Source of the DNA: Micromussa lordhowensis
Lineage: Eukaryota; Cnidaria; Anthozoa; Scleractinia; Lobophylliidae
Length of the DNA: 64,000 nucleotides
Assembly: GCA_964020085.1 (NCBI GenBank)
Contig: OZ026603.1
Coordinates: 3,798,865 to 3,862,864, forward strand
Reading direction: 5' to 3'
The position numbers and the translations under genes are program-made. Below, one piece after another: positions 1 through 9,999 of this stretch (the first letter of the stretch is position 1; every line of letters begins with the position of its first letter). The notes beneath the pieces were generated by a model, which searched no databases, was not told the origin of the DNA, and saw nothing but the letters and a program-made list of their open reading frames with translations.

Positions 1-200
1 AATTATAGGTCACAGTCTAAAGTATGCTTAAAGGAGTGGTAATAGGAACCTCCAGGTGCATCTCGCTTAAAGTGGAATAACTCCTACAATGTCATGATCA
101 GACACAGGAGAGCCTTTTTTTTGGACAACGACGACAAATCGCTAGGGTAAACAATTTCAGATTGATATGCTTTTGGAGTGCCTACCACTAGTACCGCCTT

Positions 201-436
201 AAAGGAGCTCAGTCACGGTATTTTGAGTTATTTTGAGCATCGACAAAATTACTGTTAAATTGAAGGAAACCTGAAAATTATACTTTACAAAGATGGAAAA
301 AAAACAATGAGATTATGACAAAGCATAAAGGACCAAGGATGGTCAAGGATGAGAAGATTGAAACGGATTGAGAAACAACGAAATTGAAAAGTTTAGCTAA
401 ACTTTTCAAACCGTTTAACCGCGACTGAGCCCCTTT
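201..436 (+). mobile_element. MITE with AAAGGAGCTCAGTCAC termini
   Basis: The ends are inverted (AAAGGAGCTCAGTCACGG on the left, complement of AAAGGGGCTCAGTCGCGG on the right). The interior has no coding capacity. The same element is at 35715-35951 in the duplicated copy and, inverted, at 62533-62755, which shows that it is a dispersed family rather than part of the local gene. Confidence 0.7.
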
Positions 437-1160
437 AACTATGTCTTACCATACACACCGCTGCGCTCGGCCGTATTGCCATTACCTCTGGCCAGCATTG
501 CCTAGCTCGGTCCTTGTGCTTGGTTAGTGAGAGGTTTTATTATATGTCCAACTCCCTGAGCGGGCAAGATGGATCAAATCCTACCCTGTGATTGGCTACC
601 CAAGCGGGCAAGATGGAGCTATATTGCCCGCTCGGGACTAACAGCTTTATCCCGCAAGAAATGTTTCCCGAAAGCCATATAATTAACTCTTTATTAACCA
701 AGCTTGTACGGTCAAGATGGCTGAAAATTAGCCTCGTTTTTCCTGAGAGTTTATGGACCTCGACTCAGACAGGAGACAGATGGTTCTGAGAGCTTAAGTG
801 CGGTTTCTGTAACCTGAAGTGATCAGTAGCACCGCTCGTCCTCTAGATTGGATGCTAATCCATGTCAGTTTGCATCCCTCCTTGACTGGTTCCTGTAACC
901 GTTCACGGGTACTCATTCAGTATACAAAGGGGTAGAAAGGCTCACGGTCAGAGTAAGGTGTCCTTGCTCATGAACTCAACATAATGAATCCAGCCCATCT
1001 CCCAAGGAAAATGGCATCCAAAAAATCGTTATCACAATGCTTTTCTATTTAATAGCAGCAACAAATCACTTATTAATCTACACGTACAGAAGTATGCCAA
1101 AAGTTGTTAATGCCACAACGTCATCGTATACTTCTCTTCTCTTCTCTGTTTCGTTTCTAG

Positions 1161-1539
1161 GTTGCTTCACGGAAACCGAATCAAACATATCGATAGAAAC
1201 GCCTTTCGTGGCCTTGGCAGTCTTAAAACATTGTAAGTTTCCTTAATCAAATGGCAGCATGATAGCAATTGCTTAATATATCGATTTAGAAAACAGTCCT
1301 AGAAAAGCACGCGCGCTGATTGCTTAAAAGTTGTGTTTGTATAACTCGCTGGAGACACAGAACTAGCGCGCGCTGTTCACGTAGTGATGGCGCGAGCAAA
1401 GAGAATTTACATTTTGATAACCAATGTTAGCGAGCTGTTTTCTTTTTTATCGTCGCGGTGTTTTCTAAAAGAAATAGAAAACATGTACCCCGTCTCTCTA
1501 TCGAGTTATACAAACACTCGTAAAAGTTTGGGAGAACTC

Positions 1540-1570
<31 letters not shown>

Positions 1571-4500
1571 CGTGTTCCCACAGCATTTTTCGTTCTCCTA
1601 AACTTGCACTCGTGTTTCTATAGCTCGATAGAAACACGGTACATGTTTTCTATTTCTTAAATAATATACTATTGCTTTTCATAATTATTAGGAATTCAAT
1701 TCGGGATACAGAAAGACTTTCCTTTGTTATCGCGTTCTTTCATCTTTAACGTATCAGTTATTATTCCAAATATAACGGGGGAGTTTCACCAGATCCGAAA
1801 TACAAAGCATTCTGCCTGTAAAAAAAAAGTCTAATTTTTCTCTGGTATTTATATTATTATAAACCTTTTAGACAATGAGGAGTCATTTCCAAAGTATACC
1901 AGAACTGACATTTGGAGTAAATCGAGAAATTTTCGAGCCTCAAATTAAAATTTGGTTCCATGAAGTATCTGCGCCATCTACAAATGTAGTTGAAGGGCGA
2001 CGCCAATGGCAACAATCAAGTCTAGGAACACATCCATAATATATAGATTTAGGCAAGCTTAAAAGCGTAGCTCCTGTCCCGGGTTGTCCAAGGCCCGATT
2101 ATTGTTTGTTTGGCTTTCTGGTTTGAGTTTTAATAATCACCATATACATTTAATCCTTAGCGTTATCCGGCTTCCGAACAATCTTGCCCTGTTTTCAACA
2201 AAAAAACAAAAACAAAAAAAGAACCTAACACTAGCCCCAGCCCTTGATCAGCGATCAACTTAAAAAAAAAAAAACAAACAGGTGATCTGTAGGCTGTGGG
2301 CTATGGTCACGCGATACTGGTCAGTGGATACCTTGTTTTGACAGGGGTCACTAAATTGATCATAACATGGATGTCCAATATCAGAGAAGTACACGGTAAA
2401 CCAAGGCTGCATGTCTCTGTCAACTCATTATTTGGAGTATGGCCGCCGTTTTGTGCGACTCTGTCGTCGCCGTCGCCGTCGTAGCGTGCGTACGTGTCCA
2501 CGACTAATAGCGCTTGCCATGGTACTGCCATGAGAAAATCAACTCATGGGTTTTCTTTGCTTTCCTATATGAGTATGGGGCTATGTTTGGCTCCGCTATT
2601 ACTAGGAATAATTGAAGCGATACCATGGTAAGGATTGTTGCTTTGCCCTTAGAACAGCTCATCGAAGTGTACAATTGTGTTTGTTGTCGTTGTGCTCTAA
2701 TATAAATCGTGTATTTGATAATTTTGGTACGTGAGCTGCATTAATAATTGATTTTTTGTTTTCAGGACACTATTTGACAATCCTCTGCAGCTACTACCGG
2801 TAAAGACATTTGACGAAATCACATCCAATACGACCTTGTAAGCACAGAGATACCAAAAATAAATTAATTATAAATTAGTTATATAATCAAGTTAAGATTT
2901 TTCTGATCAGAACTTATTTACTCAGTATAGCTTTTTGTTAATTTATTTTTACCATCATTACTAAAAATAAATAGGTCCCAGTCATGCTCTGTAGACAGAC
3001 CTCGCAAGTGATAATTAAATGTTGTCGGGATCAAGCCACAAAAAAATTATATGCAATAATGCTATCAGTGCTATCGTACATGGTCCAATAAAAGGTAATT
3101 AGCAAACACTTAACCTCAGGTTATTGGTCGTTGAAATTTAGAATGATGTTCTACTCTGGCGTTCGTGGGTAAAGGTTAAGTGATAACTAGGTATTACCAG
3201 CTGTACAGCTTAAATGACATAACGTGTTAAATTGCAGGGCTATTTCGTGCAAAAACCTCCAGAGGCTTCCTCCGGGGATGTACACTACTTTTGTGTGAGT
3301 AGCAAAAAATATAATAAACAGAGCGACCTGTGAACTATCAGTACTGCTCGAAAGTGATAAGCCATAGATAAAGAGGGCATAAATAAGTGACACACTCGGC
3401 TATCTTACCACATTTTGACGTCATTTGTGATCTATTACTGAGGCAGACGCACGGCAACATGAAATCTATTTGTTCAACAAACTGCAAGGTCCAATTGAAG
3501 CAGTATATATTTGTTAACAAAATATCTGACGCGACAACAGAGTTTAAGTTCGTGGGCATAAACATGTTTTGGACCCGACATAGAGTCGTTTTAGCCCGAG
3601 CCGCTAGGCAAGGGAAAACTGTATTAGGGGTATCGAATGGTGCCATTCAATTTAAACGTGCTGGCAAAAATTGGCCTTCGCTCGTAAAAATTAGATGAGT
3701 GCTCGGCTGCCCGTGCTCACCAAATTCTGCAACTGCTTGCATGCTCGGATTCTCGTTTAAAACTGCTCGACTCCCACATGGCAAGGCTGAGAAGCATGCA
3801 CGCTATGAATGTTTCTGGAAGCATGCTTCCTCGTTTTGCTCACGTTTTATTGAATCTATCGCGCGTATGAATTCACCCGCAAAGGTAGAACGTAATCGAG
3901 TGACATGAAGACATGTAGAATATTACTATTACTATTCGACCTTCAGAGCTTGGCGGAACTGCTTGGCCTCAACTGGCTAGATTCTAAGAGTCTTCAAATG
4001 AAGCTTTAGTGCTTAGAATCCCTTTCAGTCAATCAGCTGGAAACCAAAGAAACGGAAACTCGACATCCTTGTTCAGACTAAAGGCCACGCTGTTTAACAA
4101 ATGGTAAACGCCATAGCGTGTACTATAGAGTTATGGATGCAAGCGGGAGATTGCTAAGCACGAAAGAAGCGCAAGAGTCGCACGAGGCAATAGCCGAGTG
4201 CGACTCTAGCTTCTTGAGTGCTTAGCAAACCTCCCAAGTGCATCCATAACTCAATAGTATACGCTGTGGAATTTACCATTTGTTTTATAACATAAACATT
4301 GTTTGTTTCTGCATATTAAGCGAGTTTGTAAAAGTTTTTGAAGAAAAGTCTGACGCGTACAAAGAGCTCATTTGCATAATGCAGCGCATGCACTTTCAAG
4401 TCCGGGTCGGTGTTCAGTTGTATAGACAAATATTTATTTCGTGAACTTTGATATTGTGGTAAAAAACAAATCGAATGTGGTTTAGCGTGGTCAGTACTCT

Positions 4501-4967
4501 TATCGACAACGATACACGTCATTACAGTGGTCAAAATGTTGTGGAATCACGAGGCGCAGCCAAGTGAGTCCGCAACAAATTGAGCTACATCACAAAGCGC
4601 GCGCTTTGCTTTAGTGAGTACGTCAGCAGCATACACCCATGGGCAAATAGTAGATGCTGAATTAGCAAATCAGAGCGCGCGCTTTGCTTTAGTTATGTTA
4701 TAATTACAGCTGCTAAGAATTATTTAACGAAAGAAGCTTTATATTTTAACGCTTTTTAAAATCTTGCCTTGCGCTTTGAAGCAGTAAACCAACTTAATGC
4801 AGGCGTGCTCAGCCAATCAACCTCGAGTACTCATTTCCTCTTGATTATCAAAAGTGCCTTCACGATTAAGAAAAAAATGTTCTCTGTCTCAGCCAGTCAG
4901 CATTCGGAAATTTGGCACCGTGCAGTGTATGTGACAAGAAGTCTAAGTGTTTGTCCTCCAATAGATG
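1161..4967 (+). CDS. Leucine-rich-repeat protein, internal exons (partial gene)
   Basis: I see a chain of phase-2 exons: A 1161-1232 (72 nt), B 2766-2837 (72 nt), C 3238-3294 (57 nt) and, less surely, D 4893-4967 (75 nt). Each has an AG acceptor and GT donor (gtaagt, gtaagc, gtgagt, gtaagt), and all joins keep the frame. Exon A reads LLHGNRIKHIDRNAFRGL and B reads LTLFDNPLQLLPVKTF, both matching the 24-residue LRR consensus. C reads AISCKNLQRLPPGMYTTF, an LRR with Cys at the Asn position. D reads QSAFGNLAPCSVCDKKSKC, a Cys-rich segment that could be a hinge or EGF-like part. Single 24-residue LRRs on phase-2 exons are typical of LGR/relaxin-receptor-like genes, but no 7TM exon was found, so a receptor is only one option. 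The N-terminal exons lie left of the window and the C-terminus was not found. Confidence 0.68.
1469..1658. mobile_element. Palindromic hairpin MITE
   Basis: Left arm begins AAGAAATAGAAAACATGTAC and the right arm ends with its complement. The arms continue with few mismatches through a central Ser/Leu-rich-looking chance ORF. The element lies in the intron between LRR exons A and B and is also present at about 36984-37173 in the duplicated copy. Confidence 0.75.
2042..2600 (+). repeat. Dispersed repeat family A
   Basis: The block from TAGATTTAGGCAAGCTTAAA to the GAGTATGGGGCT end recurs in inverted orientation at about 14940-15680. Fragments also occur at 10150-10210 and 10708-10810, and a copy at about 37550-38102 came with the segmental duplication. 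Shared landmarks are the AAAAGCGTAGCTCCT block, the ACCAGTATCACGTG/ATACTGGTCAGTGG block, a CGA/CGTCGC microsatellite core and a TGGGTTTTC end. No transposase frame is recognisable. The class is not assigned. Confidence 0.7.
4092..4288. mobile_element. Complete hairpin MITE at the duplication breakpoint
   Basis: Arms GTTTAACAAATGGTAAACGCC... and ...ATTTACCATTTGTTTTATAAC are near-perfect complements. The apex is AGAGTCGCAC, a loop of about 14 nt, then GTGCGACTCT near 4174-4207. The second segmental copy keeps only the left arm, up to AGAGTC at 39678, where the 20-bp minisatellite takes over. Confidence 0.85.
4596..4697 (+). repeat. Paired GCGCGCGCTTTGCTTTAG motif
   Basis: Two direct copies of a GC-rich motif of about 20 bases (AGCGCGCGCTTTGCTTTAG) lie near 4596-4615 and 4675-4694. 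They probably belong to a dispersed repeat. No coding content is evident. Confidence 0.4.
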
Positions 4968-5054
4968 GTAAGTAGGAACCAATCAAGACGCAATAATTAT
5001 TCGACATACTATGTAGTGACCATTCAGAGAGCTCATCACTATGACCCTTTTTTG

Positions 5055-5255
5055 CCCTCCTAGCTAATCCGGTTTCGATTCCCACGGAGGTCAAAAGATG
5101 TTTTCTCTACCTCGTGTGGTTCCCTGATTCCCTTTACTAGGGCTAACGCTCAGTGGGTTATACATGGGTTGAATTAGCACTTAAATTTACACTTCAGAGT
5201 TAATTCTCTGTTTCATCATATGTCAGTGCTACGCGACACAACATTCATATGTACC
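5055..5255 (+). mobile_element. tRNA-derived SINE, decayed copy
   Basis: The head retains a degenerate B-box-like GGTTTCGATTCCCAC followed by GGAGGTCAAAAGATG. The tail (CATGGGTTGAATTAGCACTT... CTCTGTTTCATCAT... GTGCTACGCG) is nearly identical to the copy at 5312-5511. The two copies lie head to tail 56 bases apart. Confidence 0.65.
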
Positions 5256-5311
5256 CTTACTTTCTCTTCGCCGCGATTCACCACCTAAATCTTCCCCGAC
5301 TTTCTCTGTCC

Positions 5312-5511
5312 GACCTCGTAACTCAGTCGGCAGAGTAACGGTAGATCTAATCCGGAAGTCGTGGGTTCGATTCCCACCAAGGTCAAAAGATTTTTTCTTT
5401 ACCTCGAGTGGTTCCCTTTATTCATGGGTTGAATTAGCACTTAAATTTACACTTCAGAGTTAATTCTCTGTTTCATCATTTGTGTTCTTAGTGCTACGCG
5501 GCACAATATTC
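5312..5511 (+). mobile_element. tRNA-derived SINE, better preserved copy
   Basis: The first ~75 bases fold like a tRNA. The 5' GACCTCG pairs with the 3' AAGGTC end, an A-box-like AACTCAGTCGGCAGAG is present (the usual TAGCTCAGT with one change), and there is a consensus B box GGTTCGATTCC. It is followed by a tRNA-unrelated body shared with 5055-5255. This is a pol III SINE rather than a working tRNA gene, because the anticodon stem is poor and a body is attached. Confidence 0.7.
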
Positions 5512-5924
5512 GTTATTAGAAGTGTTTTTTCCGTAATATAATTATGTAGCTACAACATTGGATCCTTACAACGAAATAAACAGAGAGCAGAATAATAATA
5601 AAACTAGAATGCAGAATGAATCCTTAAGAAACGCCAGAGCCAGTTTGAATGCTTGATTTTTGAAATGCTCATGATCGGGAAGAAAAGTTTGAAAGCTCAT
5701 CAATACTCAGAGTGACTCTATTCGAGCTAAACTCTTCCCGTCCAAAGATTCTCCAAAGTTGTCTCAAGGCCCAAATTTTCCGAAATTGTCCGAGGGTAAC
5801 CGAAGATTGCCAAAGACTTCTAAAGAAAACCCAAGATGCTTCCATTATACACTAGCAAGTTTAACTGCAGTTAAAGCGAGAAGCGAAGTGGCCCATCAGG
5901 CTAAAGCTTATCTCAGTGTCTGTT

Positions 5925-6117
5925 CCATGAAGGGAGAAAGAGAAATTCTACTGTCCCCTGAAAAGCATGCTAGACCATCGCAGGGTTACCCCCGGCATAA
6001 TGTTTGCCTGATTTATACGCCTGGTTGGAGAAAGGTACTGTGATAGTAGTATCTTGCCCAAGAACACAACATCCAGGTACGAGCGCACTAACCAGGAGGC
6101 CACCACGCCTCCCACTA
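5925..6117 (-). mobile_element. tRNA-derived SINE (second family)
   Basis: On the minus strand this reads GGTGGCCTCCTGGTTAGTGC, an A-box-like start, then GTTGTGTTCTTGGGCAAGAT, a TATAAAT stretch and GGGGGTAACCCTGCGATGG. I recognise this as the widespread metazoan SINE type with that conserved central block. The B-box region has been lost, so the copy is probably dead. Confidence 0.6.
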
Positions 6118-6254
6118 AGGGAATTCCAAGACGAACACTTTCAAAAATCATATCGAAAATGATATTACAAACAAGTGGATAAAAGTGATATCTTACATGT
6201 TGCATATCGTTTCTATTCGCAGCGGTCTTAGCTCAGCGCGTTTAAGAGTTAGCT

Positions 6255-6340
6255 AACAACAAGCGGAGCAACAAAAGCAACGACAGGAAGAGCTCCTGAT
6301 GCTCTTCCTGCCGTGGCTACTGTTGTTCCTCTTGTTGCTC
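6255..6340. repeat. Imperfect hairpin
   Basis: An AACAACAAGCGGAGCAACAA...GACAGGAAGAGC arm faces its approximate complement ending TTGTTGCTC. A Leu-rich open frame over the right arm (MLFLPWLLLFLLLLLL...) is a by-product of the repeat and not a signal peptide I would trust. Confidence 0.5.
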
Positions 6341-9300
6341 CTATTGCGGCTCCTCATATGGCCTGCAGAACAGACAATTTTTTGCGTATTTTAGGCGAAC
6401 AGAGAAGAAAGCAAGGCCAGCGCGAAGCGGGGGTGGGGAGCGAGGGGAAGAGCACAAAAAATAACGCCTTTACGCATACATTGTTCAAGCTGTTAGGGTC
6501 TGAACGCGGCTACCCAATTGGTTACTTTATGTCACGTGCTACTCGAATATAACAAGAACCATTCGCGCACGCAAGATCAGGTTTCAAGATGAATAGTCGA
6601 AGACCACGGTATCAAAAAAAAATCAATAAAAGGAACTCAATTTGTTTTGTAAAACTGAATTATTTTAGCCCGAATCATATTTCAACTGTGTTAAATTAGT
6701 GTCTGCTTAGTTCTTTCTCAGGAGTTCTTTAATAACGGAATAAGACTCAAACAAAGGCGACCTAAACAAACAAACCGCGGAGGTCGCCGTAAATTAATAT
6801 GCAGAAATCCAGCGTTCCAAAATACTGTTCAATTTAAAACCTAAAACTCTCTAATAAAGCAACCAGAAGAAAGAAACGTGACAGGAAGTTCAATGCCAAT
6901 TAATTTTCGTTCAAGATGAGGAAAAAAAACCTATCTAAAGGTCAAAAATTGTTCAAAATTTCGCAGACGTGCTTCGCTGCATGACAACATGTTCCAATTA
7001 ATCCTTCATGCTAAAGCGAAAACTTTAAGATTTCACCACCGACTTTTGCAGTCATTTTATACACCGTGGCCTCACCAATCGTTCCGAAAGTTGAATTCAA
7101 CTTCGAAGTTATACTGTACGTTACTACTTTTGTTTTCTAAAGTCCAGGAAGCTGCTTTAAATTCGCGAACACTCGATATCAAACCACACCCATCGTCATG
7201 TTCTCGCGGTTGTTGAAGGAAGGAAAAATTCTTCACCAGAAAGGTTTGAGGACTCTACACCTTAAAATTCAATTCCTAAAATTTGATTTTTGTTTTTCCT
7301 TTCCATTTAAGTCCCAAAAAGTAATTTCTCCGTTTTAGAGATGAAAGCAAGACCTTGCAGTTTGAAGATTTCGCCCACAATGCGCCACGTTTGGCATGGT
7401 CATTTAGGGTGCGTCTGCGGGTTGAACTGCTTGCGCTCACTCTCTTTCACCTCGCTTTCGACTCCGTTCGCATACAATCGCAAAGTTACGCCTGTTCTGC
7501 AGGCTACTCCTCATGTCGCTGCCCCTTCATCCCGTCTAACGCTGAAAACCTGCATGTGTTATTTCTAATGTTGTTTCTCCCCAGTTTCTGTAATAGCACG
7601 TTTGTCACGGCTTTCTACCTGTTAGCCGAGCTATTGTAATTCCTTATTTTTTTCGCTAGCTTTATTTATCCTTCTGTTTGCCCACTTGGGATACGTCTTG
7701 TTTTCATCAACTCGAAAGCTATTTTTGCTCTAGCATTTATTTTCCTCGTGAACTTTTGTTCGTTCCCTTACGATGTTTAAATTTTGTTTTGTCATGCCCA
7801 AATGGTTTTCCACCCTGACCATGCGACCATTCAGGATTCCATATGGCTTTTGGTTGTTTGCATTCACTGTTTTGTATTTGTTTCAGCGGTCCCAAAAGGT
7901 TTCCGCTGTGGTGTCTTCGTCATCATCATTTCTTGTTGTTATTGTGCATATGACTGTTTCTCAACATGCTGAAGGTCTTAATGTCTGCTGCAGATGATGA
8001 TTCGTTTTTATGTTTTATTATTTTGACTTTTTTTTTTCTTTCTTTGCGGCCTCCCGAGTTGTATTTTTTCCATCATGCCTTTCCATTCAATTTACATAAC
8101 GACCCTACCTGTCGTATTTGTTTGTCTTGGCGCTTTGCATTTTTCAATCGCTATGTAAATCTGTTTCCTCTCCGCCTCGCTCGATCGCTTTTCCTGCCCA
8201 TTCGTTTCCCGCATTGGGTTGGCAATTTCATAATGGATTCTTATTCTCTCTCGAACCATGTTCTGGGGCATAAAACTGCCCTACCTTTTAGCAGCTCTTA
8301 CTTCCATTCACTGTGACTGTGGTAGTTTTTTTTTTTTTTTTGTCATCTTCGTCCAATTCTCAGTATGTGTTTTTGCGGGGTGCACGGGAGTGGGCTGCAT
8401 ACCAAGCCACAGAGTCTTATTACTCCATGGTTTAATCATCTTGGCACTCCTCTTTGCGCCGCTTAAGTGCTAGCGCCTAATGATACTCACATTTCCGGCG
8501 ACTTCTGGGTTCATTCTTATTCTTCTGCTTTAGCAGACGTTTCCCTCACTGGCCTTTTGCAGACCTGAAGGTGGCTCCCTACAGTATTAACATTCACTTG
8601 AAGAAAGATGCAGAACTAAAAATGAAATATTTGTTACACATTTGAGCTTAAACCCTTGGCATTCGCAGTGAAAATCAGCAACACACCTGGGGCTTCTTTT
8701 TCGTTCATATGAGTGTATTATAGACCGTTGCCATGGTAACACCAAGTCGTAAAGGAAAAAAAAACGAAGAGAGAGTCATCTCTCTCTCCGATTCTTTTCC
8801 GGGCAGAGACGGCTGAAACACAAGCTATATTTTTTGCTATTTTTCTCCTATGTGCTTCTCTTTCTAGGGAAAGCCTCGGTAAAATATCTTTAAACTCGGC
8901 AGTCCTGTGAAAACGATTTCGGACAACAGTTTAATTTAAAAAAATTAAAAGTTTATTCGGCAGAATCGTAAAAATCTTTAATCTTCCTATTTTTAATTAA
9001 AAAAGAGAAATCCCAAGATAAAATTTGTCAAAAGCTGCTATTGTGAAGGAGGCACATACAGAGCATGTATACAAACTTTCGCCAAAATTCAGCGAGGGAA
9101 ACGCGAGAAAAAATTTCGAGATGTACACGCGTGCGTGCTCATCAATGACCCACGGGCGTCATTCGCGCGTGGAAGTGGGAAAAAAAATCGTGCTTAGTTT
9201 TGATGATCTACCTAAAGCTCCTATTCGCAATATTATGACACATTTTTAGAGAAGAAAATTCAGAAGAAGGAATTCTTACCCTATGGACGGCTAGCATCTT

Positions 9301-9999
9301 GTAACTGAGCAATGATGTCTGCTAAAATTCGACCTTGTCTTTTTGTTGTGTTTTGTTTCTCGTATTTCCAATGAGGATATTCGTGGTCCACGCGCTTGTT
9401 GCACGCCTTCGCTTGTTGGGGAGTAACATCCTGGTTAATCCCTTCGTAAACTGGCAATTTGTGTCTGCTCCACAAACAACGCCAAGGACTGCAAATACGT
9501 GTGGTAATAAAAAAAAAAGGTTTTGTCCTTTGCGATGATAGTGACGTTCGACCAAATCCGTTTCTTTCGTTGAAACCTCTACATACCTCGTACTTTTCCC
9601 CTTGAATCAAGTACAGAAGGGAAGGGTCTTCTATTCGGTCAATAAATATTATGAAGCCATAGGAAATTCACGCAACTTGTGTGATAAACAAATTTTGAAA
9701 ATTTGAATGTCATGTTTTTCGGGATTTACTGCGTGATCTCGCGTGCGTGATCTCGCGTCCCACGTTCGAAAGAAAAACTCTGTAATAGTATCCTATTATA
9801 TGAAGATGGCTTGTGTCTTGCATGTGAGAGCCCCAGTACAGTTGCTCCGTCATTGTCAAAATATTCGAAGGTATGTAGCGATTATAACCACCTAAGGATT
9901 TTGCTCTGGCTTTCCCTCCGTCATTCCACCGTATAAACGCCCGGCTACCTCGATTTCGTAATAAAAGTAAAAAAAAATATTGTCTTTTTCTTTTAGTGT
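6341..9999. other. No recognised gene; pyrimidine-rich stretch at 7.0-8.5 kb
   Basis: I found no supported exon, RNA gene or transposon end here. From about 7000 to 8490 the + strand is unusually rich in C and T, which produces several overlapping 60-115-codon frames with Phe/Leu/Ser-rich products. None resembles a known protein. An acceptor-like TTTTAG at 7339 opens a 100-codon frame to 7639, but its composition follows the pyrimidine bias. Confidence 0.5.

Larger units (their letters stand above)
1..4179 (+). repeat. Segmental duplication, copy 1 (source locus)
   Basis: This block is repeated in direct orientation at 35515-39678. The two copies align over essentially their whole length with scattered substitutions (about 1% by eye) and small indels, such as 17 extra bases near 1730-1746 here and three extra bases near 4070. 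Three LRR exons inside are identical between copies. This copy continues without a break into the right half of a hairpin MITE (to 4288) and then into a further candidate exon of the same gene at 4893, so I infer it is the source. The left edge is cut by the window, so the true left limit is unknown. Confidence 0.95.

Noticed and set aside
2307..2531. Minus-strand ORF also seen at 37809-38033, with a related reading on the + strand at 15002
   Set aside because: It lies in dispersed repeat family A. Conservation reflects the DNA repeat, not a protein.
3338..3698. Overlapping ~100-codon ORFs on both strands, conserved in both duplication copies
   Set aside because: Conservation is explained by the recent duplication. 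No domain, signal or splice support.
5312..5386. Possible true tRNA gene
   Set aside because: Good B box but weak A box and anticodon stem, and a SINE body follows that is shared with a second copy.
6301..6393. Leu-rich signal-peptide-like ORF (MLFLPWLLLFLLLLLL...)
   Set aside because: It is one arm of an imperfect DNA hairpin and stops after about 31 codons without a donor.
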